Shown piece by piece: positions 56,717-64,000 of a stretch of DNA of 64,000 nucleotides; position 1 is the first letter of the stretch; every line of letters starts with the position of its first letter. This DNA is from an uncultured Alphaproteobacteria bacterium (GTDB lineage: Bacteria > Pseudomonadota > Alphaproteobacteria > Caulobacterales > Caulobacteraceae). Made by a program: the position numbers and the translations under genes. Location: contig CAIJOB010000012.1 in assembly GCA_903822175.1 (NCBI GenBank), positions 1 through 64,000 of the forward strand. Direction: 5' to 3'. The notes beneath the pieces were generated by a model, which was not told the DNA's origin, made no database searches, and saw only the letters and a program-made list of their open reading frames with translations.

Positions 56717-57526
56717 ATGAACGCTCTTGCGAACGCCGCATCCTTCGTCGCCGTCCTGGGACTGGCCTCCGCCGCCCAGGCCCACATCGCCGTCCAGCCG
56801 TCGACCGCGGCCCCGGGCGCCGCCGAGACCCTGAATTTCATGGTCGGGCACGGCTGCAGCGGCCAGCCGACCACGGCGCTTAGGGTCGAGATGCCCAAGG
56901 CCGTCAGCGACGTCGAGCCGCAGCCGAAGGCCGGCTGGACGCTGGCGGTCGAAAAGCTCCCCGACGGCGGCCGGGCGGTCTCCTGGCGCGACGGCGAGCC
57001 GCTGATCAAGGCCGACAGCTTCCCGGTCAAGGTCCGCCTGCCCCGGCAGGGCGCGGCGGTGGCCTTCGTGGCGGTGCAGTCCTGCGGCGCGACGCAGGTG
57101 CGCTGGGACGAGCCAGTCCAGGCTGGCCAGCCGAAGCCGGCGCACCCCGCGCCCACCGTGACACTCGCGATGGCGGACCCGGCGAAGGCCCCCGCGCCGG
57201 CCGCCACCAGCGGGCGCCTGCCCAAGGAGGTGCAGCGCAGAGCCGATGGCGCGCTCGCCGACGCCGCCGGCAAGCCGCTCTACACCTGGGACATCGACAC
57301 CATGGTCGGCATGTCGCACTGCGAGACCGACTGCGCCGCCATGTGGCCGCCCCTGAAGGCGCCCAAGACCGCCAAGCCGGTGGGCGACTGGTCGCCGATC
57401 AGCCGCTACGACGGCTCCCTGCAATGGACCTACAAGACCAAGCCCCTCTACACCTACACGGGCGACACCGCGGGCGCCGCGCCCACCGGCGAGAAGGTCT
57501 CCAATCTCTGGCATCTAGCGCACTGA
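56717..57526 (+). CDS. YcnI-like copper protein fused to a PF03640-type repeat domain
   Basis: 269 residues. The signal peptide ends SAAQA, which leaves His 23 as mature N-terminus (HIAVQP), the copper-brace position of YcnI proteins. The YcnI-like domain (DUF1775) covers about 23-140. A proline/alanine linker leads to about 165-268, which matches the secreted lipoprotein repeat PF03640: LYTWDIDTMVGMSHC, CAAMWPP and WTYKTKPLYTY. Both parts sit in the periplasm. TTGGAG precedes the ATG at 56717. It follows the receptor by 16 bp, so it is likely cotranscribed. Confidence 0.82.
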   Translation: MNALANAASFVAVLGLASAAQAHIAVQPSTAAPGAAETLNFMVGHGCSGQPTTALRVEMPKAVSDVEPQPKAGWTLAVEKLPDGGRAVSWRDGEPLIKADSFPVKVRLPRQGAAVAFVAVQSCGATQVRWDEPVQAGQPKPAHPAPTVTLAMADPAKAPAPAATSGRLPKEVQRRADGALADAAGKPLYTWDIDTMVGMSHCETDCAAMWPPLKAPKTAKPVGDWSPISRYDGSLQWTYKTKPLYTYTGDTAGAAPTGEKVSNLWHLAH

Positions 57527-57679
57527 GGCGGCGGCGGACCGGCGGCCGCCCAACCTTCGCCATGAGCTGAACTCTGCGGCGCCCTAAAATGGCGCGGATT
57601 GGGTATGATCGTGTCCTTCAGCCTGAGGCGCTCCGCCCATCGGCGCGCGCGCGTTCTCCTGGCCTTCATTGAGCAGGAC

Positions 57680-59182
57680 ATGACCAAGAAAGAACTGTTT
57701 GCCGGTGCGCTCGGCGCGCTTGCCGCCACCGCCATCGTGGCGGGCGGCCAAATCGCCATGGCCGCAGAGCCCGGCGCCGTGAACGCCCACCCGATCGCCC
57801 CCGGCGCCGCATCTCCCACGCCGTCCTTCGCCGACCTGGTCGAGCGTGTCGCCCCGGCCGTGGTCTCGGTCGACATCGAAGCCCACGCCGGCCGCCAACC
57901 CGCATCGCTGCAAGGCGGCCCGTTCGGCGGCGGCGATGGCGACGACAGCGATGACAACGACGTCCCGGACGCCTTCCGCAAGCTCTTGCCGCAGGGAAAA
58001 GGCGGCCAGGCCCGCCCAGCGCCGCTGCGCGCCACGGGGTCCGGCTTCTTCATCTCGGCCGACGGCTATCTGGTCACCAACAACCACGTGGTCGAGAACG
58101 CCGACAAGATCACGGTCCGCACCAGTGACGACCGCACGCTCACCGCCCACCTCGTCGGCAGCGACCCGGCCACCGACCTGGCGGTGATCAAGGTCGACGG
58201 CCACAACTACCCGTTCGTCAGCTTCGAAGAGCGCGCCAAGCCGCGGGTCGGCGACTGGGTCGTCGCCGTCGGCAACCCCTACAATCTGGGCGGCACGGTC
58301 ACTGCCGGCATCGTGTCCGCGCTCAACCGCGCCAACGTCTCCGGTTCCAGCTACGTCGACTACATGCAGATCGACGCGCCCATCAACAGGGGTAATTCCG
58401 GCGGTCCGACCTTCGACCTGCAAGGCCGCGTCGTCGGCGTGAACTCCGCGATCTTCTCGTCCACCGGCGGGTCGATCGGCATCGGCTTCGACATCCCCGC
58501 CGATGTCGCCGCCTCGGTCAGCAAGCAGCTGATCGCCAACGGCAAGGTCAGCCGCGGCTACATCGGCGCGACCATTCAGGACGTGACGCCGGACATCGCC
58601 GAGAGCCTGGGCCTGCCGATTCACCAGGGCGCGCTGGTCGCCGACGTGGTCCCCGATGGTCCCAGCGCCAAGGCCGGCGTCCAGTCCGGCGACCTGGTGC
58701 TGAAGGTCAACGGCCACGGCGTCACCTCGTCCAGCGACCTCACGCGCCAGGTGGCGATGGTCAAGGCCGGCGATCCGATCCAGATCGACATCCGCCGCGA
58801 CGGCCGCCCGCAGGCGCTGACCATCCGCTCCGGTCTGCGCCCCTCCGAGGAGCAGATTGCCCTGAATGGTGACGGCGCCGGGGCCCCAAAAGGTGCGCCC
58901 GGCCCGGCGGCCTCCGGCGCGCTCGGCCTGATGGTCGCGCCGCACGAAGGCGGCGGGCTGACGGTGCAGCGGGTGTCCCCCGCCTCCGACGCCGGGCAGA
59001 AGGGCGTGCGCCCGGGCGACGTGATCGAGCAGGTCGGCGGCAAGAAGGCCAATTCGGTCGCCGACGTCTCCGCCGCGATCAAGGCGGCCAAGGACGCCGG
59101 CCACAAGCAGGTGCTGCTGCTGCTCTCTCACGAGGGCCGCCACGTCTACCTGCCGGTGGAGATCGAAGCCGCCGCGGGCTAA
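57680..59182 (+). CDS. degP: Periplasmic serine protease, HtrA/DegP type
   Basis: 500 residues. After a signal peptide (about 1-29) come a flexible loop rich in Gly and Asp (about 78-94), the trypsin-like domain with triad His 136 (TNNHVVEN), Asp 166 and Ser 240 (RGNSGG), and two PDZ domains (about 275-370 and 400-495). It handles misfolded envelope proteins. GAGCAGGA precedes the ATG at 57680. A longer open frame starts at 57599 but lacks a signal peptide at its start. Confidence 0.95.
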   Translation: MTKKELFAGALGALAATAIVAGGQIAMAAEPGAVNAHPIAPGAASPTPSFADLVERVAPAVVSVDIEAHAGRQPASLQGGPFGGGDGDDSDDNDVPDAFRKLLPQGKGGQARPAPLRATGSGFFISADGYLVTNNHVVENADKITVRTSDDRTLTAHLVGSDPATDLAVIKVDGHNYPFVSFEERAKPRVGDWVVAVGNPYNLGGTVTAGIVSALNRANVSGSSYVDYMQIDAPINRGNSGGPTFDLQGRVVGVNSAIFSSTGGSIGIGFDIPADVAASVSKQLIANGKVSRGYIGATIQDVTPDIAESLGLPIHQGALVADVVPDGPSAKAGVQSGDLVLKVNGHGVTSSSDLTRQVAMVKAGDPIQIDIRRDGRPQALTIRSGLRPSEEQIALNGDGAGAPKGAPGPAASGALGLMVAPHEGGGLTVQRVSPASDAGQKGVRPGDVIEQVGGKKANSVADVSAAIKAAKDAGHKQVLLLLSHEGRHVYLPVEIEAAAG

Positions 59183-59299
59183 CCGGCCAGCGCGCTTCTC
59201 GCGATATTGTCTGGAGCCCAGTGACGACCTGGCCCTACAGTCCTTGCGACGCGGCCCCTTGACTCAAGGCTGGGGGCGCGCCGCTGGGGAGTGTTGGCT

Positions 59300-59581
59300 A
59301 TGGACGAGAGTGAGGAGCTGCGGCTCCACGAGACGGTGAGCTTCGTGGGCCTGCGGGCCCAGGCGACGGCGGTCGGCCTCTTGCAGCTCAGCGCCGAGCT
59401 GGTGCGGGCCGGCGTGCTCGACAAGGCCGCCGTCGACCGGATCAAGGACGCCATTGCCAAGGACATCTCGCTCTCGCGGCCCCGCTCGGTGTCGCGCGAC
59501 GAATATATGGGCCTGGTCCGGTCGCGCCTCGACGGCCTGTTCGACGCCAAGGATCAGACGCAGGCCGCGGCGTCCAAATAG
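59300..59581 (+). CDS. Small hypothetical protein
   Basis: 93 residues, charged and helical (MDESEELRLHETVSFVGL; LLQLSAELVRAGVLDKAAVDRIKDAIAKD). No signal peptide or membrane segment and no recognised family. GGGGA lies upstream of the ATG, which is why it is preferred to a GTG three codons earlier. It ends 2 bp before the next gene's start, so the two are probably cotranscribed. Confidence 0.65.
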   Translation: MDESEELRLHETVSFVGLRAQATAVGLLQLSAELVRAGVLDKAAVDRIKDAIAKDISLSRPRSVSRDEYMGLVRSRLDGLFDAKDQTQAAASK

Positions 59582-59583
59582 CC

Positions 59584-61062
59584 ATGCGGGCTTTCACTGT
59601 GGCTGCCGTTACGGCCATCGCCTTCGCCTCATCGGCTGCCGCCGCGCCCTCAGCGATCACATCGATCGAGGTGAAAGGGACCCAGGCCGCCGGAATCTTT
59701 GGTGGCGTCGCCTATGTCCGCACCTTCGGCGTCGTGCACGGCCGGGTCGCGGCGGATGAGAAGGTCGCGGGCTTGGCCGCCCTGCCGAAGGACGCCAGCG
59801 GCGGCTACGCCTGGTCGGCGGAGTTCGAGACCATCGCGCCCGCCGCCGGCCAGCCGGCCAACTCCAGCGTCTTCGTCGAGGCCGAGAACCGCGGCAGCCC
59901 GCTGATCATCGACCAGCTCAACCGCGTCGCCGCGCGCGGCGCGCCGTCCAAGGCGGTCTATCCCGAGGGCATGGGCAACGGCTGGCTGTTCGACCACAAG
60001 ATCTCCTACGCCCGCGTCCAGTGGCAGACCGCCATCGCCGCCGGCGTCCCCGACCAGGCCCAGGGCGTGGGCGAGGTCATCACCCGCGACTTCGGGCGGT
60101 TGCTCGCCGGGCCCCCAAATGGCAGGGCGGGTGGGCTGGACCTGGGCGCCTACAAGACCCGCGTGCTGGGCGGCGTCAGCCAGAGCGCCTGGTTCGTGAA
60201 CAGCTTCATCGCCGAGGGCTTCAACGCCGATCCGGCGACCGGCAAGGCGGTGTTCGAAGGCGCGCTGGCTATTGACGGCACGGGTAACTGGATGGCGATC
60301 AACCGGCTCGCCGCCGCCCACGGCTACAAGCAATACCCCTATCTGAACGAGGCCGGCGCGCCGCTGCTGCCCGCCCGACTGCTGACCCGGCCGAAAAGCG
60401 ATCCGTTCTATGTGGACGTCGCCAACTACAACGACTTCTACCGCGTCCGGGCCAGCCTCTCAGCCGCCGGCGCCTTCCCGGCCCGGATGCGCCGCTACGA
60501 CTGGCCGAGCCCGCACGCGCCCGGCTCCAAGGCTGCCTTCGCCAGCTGCAACGGCGGCGCAGTGATCCCGGTCGACCCCATCGGCTACGCGCCCTACGCC
60601 CGCGCCGCTCTCCTGGAGCTGATGAAGGCGGTGGGGTCGCCGGCGGCCAAGGATGCGCCAGCCCTGCCGCCCAACACCCTCTTCGCGCTGGCCGCGCCGC
60701 CCGACGACCCGGTCCACTTCAACGCGCTGCCCGGCGCCAGCGCCAAGGTTCCCGCCCTGGACGCCAATGGCCAGCCGGTCGGCGGGGTGCGGTTCGCCGA
60801 GGTCGAGGCGCCGTTCGGCAGGCCGCTGCTGCCGCTGCCGCACGTGGGCCTGGACTCCATCGGCGACACCTGCGGCAACACGCTGGCCTGGGCGCCCTTC
60901 ACCCCGGCCGAGCTGACGCAGCGCTATGGCTCGGTCGACGGCTACCTGGTCCGCTATGGCGCCGCGCTCGACCGCCTGATCGCCGCCGGCTACCTGCTGG
61001 CCGCCGACAGGCCGGAGATGTTGAAGACCGCCGCAGCCTTCTACGCATCCCCCGCCAATTAG
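59584..61062 (+). CDS. Exported alpha/beta-hydrolase domain protein
   Basis: 492 residues with a signal peptide (AAVTAIAFASSAAAAP). The nucleophile elbow is GGVSQSAWF (about residue 200), and NGGAVIPVDPIGYAPYARAALLEL and GDTCGNTLAWAPFTPAEL are typical of the large alpha/beta-hydrolase domain family (PF20091). Cysteines near 325 and 425 may form a disulphide. Substrate unknown. The stop overlaps the convergent HD-domain gene by 4 bp. Confidence 0.82.
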   Translation: MRAFTVAAVTAIAFASSAAAAPSAITSIEVKGTQAAGIFGGVAYVRTFGVVHGRVAADEKVAGLAALPKDASGGYAWSAEFETIAPAAGQPANSSVFVEAENRGSPLIIDQLNRVAARGAPSKAVYPEGMGNGWLFDHKISYARVQWQTAIAAGVPDQAQGVGEVITRDFGRLLAGPPNGRAGGLDLGAYKTRVLGGVSQSAWFVNSFIAEGFNADPATGKAVFEGALAIDGTGNWMAINRLAAAHGYKQYPYLNEAGAPLLPARLLTRPKSDPFYVDVANYNDFYRVRASLSAAGAFPARMRRYDWPSPHAPGSKAAFASCNGGAVIPVDPIGYAPYARAALLELMKAVGSPAAKDAPALPPNTLFALAAPPDDPVHFNALPGASAKVPALDANGQPVGGVRFAEVEAPFGRPLLPLPHVGLDSIGDTCGNTLAWAPFTPAELTQRYGSVDGYLVRYGAALDRLIAAGYLLAADRPEMLKTAAAFYASPAN

Positions 61063-61595
61063 GCGCCCAGGCGGAGGCCGCGCAACAACCCGCTGTAGTC
61101 GCGGAGCGGCCGGCAGGGCGCGCCATCGAGCTTGCCGCCCTCGTCATAGCGCCTCAACCGCACCGCCGCGACGAACTGCGGAACAGCCTCAAACCGTCGC
61201 GCCTGGCTCTGCGAGAACGGCCCGCCCTGCAGTTTCAGCGTCCGAGTCGAGGCCTCGCTCAGGCCCCCGGCGTATCCTGCCTCCGTCGCGCAGAGGTAGC
61301 GTTTGGCGGCGACGTGCAGGGCGATCGGCTGGACCACCTCGGGGCCGAAGATCGGGCGCAGGGCCGCCGCGCCGCGGACCTCGTGCCGGGTGTCGACCTC
61401 GTCGTTCTCGGCATCTAACAGGTGGCCCAGGTCGTGCAGCAGGGCGGCCGCGATCAGGCTGTCGCTGGCGCCGTCCGCCTCGGCAAGCTGGGCGCATTGC
61501 AGGGCGTGATCGATCTGCGAGACACCCTCGCCGTAGTGGCGCGCGCCAAGCCGTTCGAAGAGCTCGAAAATCGCCTCGATCGCAGCGGGATTCAT
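61059..61595 (-). CDS. HD-domain oxygenase-like protein (PhnZ family)
   Basis: 178 residues from the ATG at 61595. The pattern HYGEGVSQIDHALQCA, AALLHDLGH, the HVAAKRYLCAT stretch and TLKLQGGPFSQSQA closely resembles PhnZ, a mixed-valence diiron oxygenase that cleaves a phosphonate C-P bond. The HD residues and the Tyr-Gly-Glu element are in place. No phosphonate genes (PhnY, transporter) are nearby, so the substrate is open. Upstream frame extends to 61712 but adds no recognisable domain. Confidence 0.82.
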   Translation of the reverse strand: MNPAAIEAIFELFERLGARHYGEGVSQIDHALQCAQLAEADGASDSLIAAALLHDLGHLLDAENDEVDTRHEVRGAAALRPIFGPEVVQPIALHVAAKRYLCATEAGYAGGLSEASTRTLKLQGGPFSQSQARRFEAVPQFVAAVRLRRYDEGGKLDGAPCRPLRDYSGLLRGLRLGA

Positions 61596-61976
61596 GCCGG
61601 TCCTCGTCCGCCCTCGTTGGCCGTCTCGCCGCTGCGGGCCGCCCCGCACAAGCGCCTGAATATCAAGACTGAACCGACGAGATAGCGCGAAATCCGCCTT
61701 TCCACCAAGCACAGATAAAATTACCAGCGCCAGTCTTCAGTATGCGGACCGATCGGGTCCCCTCCAATTCAATACGTGCCCGGAATCTATTCATCGATCT
61801 GAGATTTCAGCGTCACCGAAGGTTCATGTACCCCTCCTAGCTTCACGGTCACAGGCGCGGCGGGGGATACGTCGCGCCCTTCTATTTGCGTGAGCTGTTT
61901 CTGGCGTGTGCGCGGTGGCCCTTCGGTCGCCGGCAGAACGGCTGGGCGGCGCACGGGGGATTATCGAGGGGCAATC
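61596..61976. other. Intergenic region with no recognised gene
   Basis: 381 bp between divergent genes. It holds the promoters of the HD gene (minus) and the TonB receptor (plus). The part at 61690-61800 is AT-richer than its surroundings (for example ATCTATTCATCGATCTGAG). I see no clear -35/-10 pair, RNA gene or repeat. Confidence 0.5.
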
Positions 61977-64000
61977 ATGAAAAACCGATACGTTGTTTCC
62001 TGCGCCGTGGCCGCCATCCTGAGCGGGAGCGCGGGCGCTGCCCTGGCCGCCGACGGCGCAGCTGCCGCGGCCGATGCGGGCGCCGGCGCCACGTCCGCCG
62101 TGCTCGACGAAGTGATCGTCACCGCCCAGCGGCGCGACCAGTCGGCCCAGGACGTGCCGATGACCATCCAGGCGTTTTCGGGCGCCGCGCTGGCCCAGCG
62201 CAACGTCGTCACCTTCGACGACCTGATCCGCCTGACGCCCAATATCGAATTCGCCAAGAACGGCCCCGGCCAGGGCAACATCTTCATACGCGGCCTCAGC
62301 GCCGGGTTCGCCGGCAACCAGTCCAGCGCCACGGTCGGCAACTTCCCCAATGTCGCGGTCTATCTGGACGAGCAGTCCATGCAGTTCCCGGCGCGCAACG
62401 TCGACCTGTTCCTGGCCGACATCGACCACGTGGAAGTGCTGGAGGGGCCGCAGGGCACCCTGTTCGGCGGCGGCGCCGAGGCCGGCGCGGTGCGCTACAT
62501 CACCAAGAAGCCGAAGCTCAGCGGGACCGAGGGCAGCGTCGACGCCAGCTACGGCGTCCAGACCCACGGCGACCCGAGCACCTCGTTCACCGCCATGCTC
62601 AACCTACCGCTCTGGGAGGACAAGCTGGCGGTGCGCGGCGTCATCTATAGCGACCGGCAAGGGGGCTATATCGACAACGTCCCCTCGACGTTCACCCGCT
62701 CCAACCAGGACAGCAACGCCTACTTCGGTATCAAGCCGACCAACGGCATCTGCCCCAACGGCCAGCCGGCCGGGAAGCAGACCGGCGGCTGCACGCTCGC
62801 CGGCACCCAGCAGGCCAACAACTTCGCGCTGGCGCAAAAGAACTGGAACCCGGTCACCCACCAGGGCGGCCGCCTCTCGGTGCTCTACGACATCAACAAC
62901 GACTGGGACGTGCTGATCGCCGAAAGCTTCCAGATGCTGGACGCCGAGGGCCTCTCGACCACGCTACCGGTCGGCTCCGACTTCCAGCCGCTGAAGCCGC
63001 TGGAAACCACGGTGTTCTCGCCGACCTACGACAAGGACCGCTTCCAGAACACCGCCTGGACCGTGAACGGCAAGGTTGGCGACCTGAAGCTGATCTACAC
63101 CGGCGGCTATATGAGCCGGCACATCAACCAGCAGATGGACTACACGAACTATTCGCGGACGCTCTACGGGCAATATTACGAGTGCACCGGCGGCGGCGCG
63201 GGCCTGCTCGGCAAGGGCGCGCTCACCTGCTACTCGCCGGTCACCAGCTGGCACGATGTGGTCCGCAACACCCACTGGAGCAACGAGGTCCGCCTCAGCA
63301 CGCCGGATGACTGGCGGTTCCGCGCGGTGGGCGGCGCCTTCTACGAGCAGTTCCGCATCTTCGACACCATGGACTTCAACTACAAGACCGTGCCGGCCTG
63401 CCGTCAGGGCAATAACCTGGCCGCGGCCCTGGCCGGCGGCGCGCCCTGCTTCGGCAACGACGAGCCCTTCCCGGGCTCGACGACGAATGAACCGGGCCCG
63501 CGCCCTGACAACACCGGCTTCGGCGAAGAGGTCCAGCGCGGTTACGACCAGACGGCGCTATTCGGGTCGATCGACTACGACATCATCCCCAAGGTCCTGA
63601 CCGTCACGGCCGGCACCCGGTATTACAACTACAAGGAAGACGAGACCGGCTCAGTCTACTCGACCAACGGGGCCTGCGTGAACGTGCTGACCTGCGGCCA
63701 CAACACCAACATCGACGCCGAGAACCTCCACGCCAAATACACCGGCTTCAAGAGCCATGCTGGCGTGACCTGGAAGCCCGACACCGACACCCTCATCTAC
63801 TACACCTTCTCCCAGGGCTTCCGGCCGGGCGGCTTCAGCCGGTCGGCGCGGGACAAGGCGCCGGACGCCAACGGCGTGCCGCAGTTCAAGACGCCGCTGG
63901 CCTATACGCCCGACACCCTGACCAACAACGAAATCGGCGTGAAGAAGGAGTTCCTCGACCACCGCCTGCAGTTCAATGTCTCCGCCTACTACATGCAGTG
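61977..64000 (+). CDS. TonB-dependent receptor, 3' end beyond the window
   Basis: At least 674 residues; the frame is open to the right edge. Signal peptide about 1-25 (ending ALAADG), TonB-box-like DEVIVTAQRR, plug domain with DDLIRLTPNIEF and YLDEQSMQFPARN, then barrel strands. The style (IVTAQRR start, QGTLFGGGAEAGAVR) is that of the large receptor family expanded in Caulobacterales and Sphingomonadales, often for glycans or lignin-derived compounds. Substrate unknown. GAGGGG lies just upstream of the ATG at 61977. Confidence 0.93.
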   Translation, partial: MKNRYVVSCAVAAILSGSAGAALAADGAAAAADAGAGATSAVLDEVIVTAQRRDQSAQDVPMTIQAFSGAALAQRNVVTFDDLIRLTPNIEFAKNGPGQGNIFIRGLSAGFAGNQSSATVGNFPNVAVYLDEQSMQFPARNVDLFLADIDHVEVLEGPQGTLFGGGAEAGAVRYITKKPKLSGTEGSVDASYGVQTHGDPSTSFTAMLNLPLWEDKLAVRGVIYSDRQGGYIDNVPSTFTRSNQDSNAYFGIKPTNGICPNGQPAGKQTGGCTLAGTQQANNFALAQKNWNPVTHQGGRLSVLYDINNDWDVLIAESFQMLDAEGLSTTLPVGSDFQPLKPLETTVFSPTYDKDRFQNTAWTVNGKVGDLKLIYTGGYMSRHINQQMDYTNYSRTLYGQYYECTGGGAGLLGKGALTCYSPVTSWHDVVRNTHWSNEVRLSTPDDWRFRAVGGAFYEQFRIFDTMDFNYKTVPACRQGNNLAAALAGGAPCFGNDEPFPGSTTNEPGPRPDNTGFGEEVQRGYDQTALFGSIDYDIIPKVLTVTAGTRYYNYKEDETGSVYSTNGACVNVLTCGHNTNIDAENLHAKYTGFKSHAGVTWKPDTDTLIYYTFSQGFRPGGFSRSARDKAPDANGVPQFKTPLAYTPDTLTNNEIGVKKEFLDHRLQFNVSAYYMQ

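Overview
The window looks like chromosomal DNA of a high-GC alphaproteobacterium, most likely family Caulobacteraceae (Phenylobacterium- or Caulobacter-like). Reasons: the 16S rRNA 5' end at the left edge reads like that family, the genes are dense and GC-rich in codon position 3, there are three TonB-dependent receptors, a PEP-CTERM protein and an alphaproteobacterial-type methylmalonyl-CoA mutase pair. The genus is an inference. No insertion sequence, prophage, CRISPR array or tRNA was recognised.

Layout. 1-1,120: 5' part of a 16S rRNA gene on the minus strand, its leader and two near-identical tandem promoters. 1.1-9.7 kb: Rrf2-type Fe-S regulator, CBS protein, secreted phosphoesterase, rhomboid protease, M16 peptidase, a redoxin/2OG-oxygenase fusion and an esterase. 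9.7-18.1 kb: stand-alone FkbH-like protein, GMC oxidoreductase, GT25 glycosyltransferase, DUF805 protein, crotonase, a palindromic repeat, gamma carbonic anhydrase, and phoH behind a structured leader. 18.1-27.3 kb: MarR/MFS efflux pair with an operator, hybrid histidine kinase, alkylsulfatase and M1 aminopeptidase. 27.3-31.1 kb: sulfate ABC operon (sbp-cysT-cysW-cysA). 31.4-40.5 kb: PEP-CTERM protein, nitronate monooxygenase, mutAB, RidA, two VOC proteins (one fused to a LuxR-type HTH) and an MFS transporter. 40.6-46.7 kb: a multidomain copper monooxygenase-like lipoprotein, two transglutaminases, an N-formylglutamate amidohydrolase-like protein, a VOC protein and an Fe/Mn superoxide dismutase. 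46.7-51.8 kb: complete vitamin B12 uptake operon (btuB-btuF-btuC-btuD) behind a cobalamin riboswitch. 51.9-64 kb: sugar isomerase and sugar kinase, a copper-linked set (DUF2946 protein, TonB receptor, YcnI-like fusion), HtrA protease, alpha/beta-hydrolase, PhnZ-like HD protein, and a TonB receptor cut by the right edge.

How the genes fit together. The B12 operon would supply the cofactor for MutAB, which converts methylmalonyl-CoA to succinyl-CoA. Sulfate import and the alkylsulfatase both point to sulfur acquisition. The copper set pairs an outer-membrane receptor with periplasmic copper-handling proteins, and may relate to the predicted copper monooxygenase 12 kb away. The most unusual items are the five-module protein at 40,679-42,715 (lipoprotein, cysteine-less redoxin, cytochrome c, copper monooxygenase, two EF-hands), the redoxin/2OG fusion, the HTH/VOC fusion with an internal start, the YcnI/PF03640 fusion, the FkbH protein with a PqqD-like N-terminus, and the structured leader of phoH.
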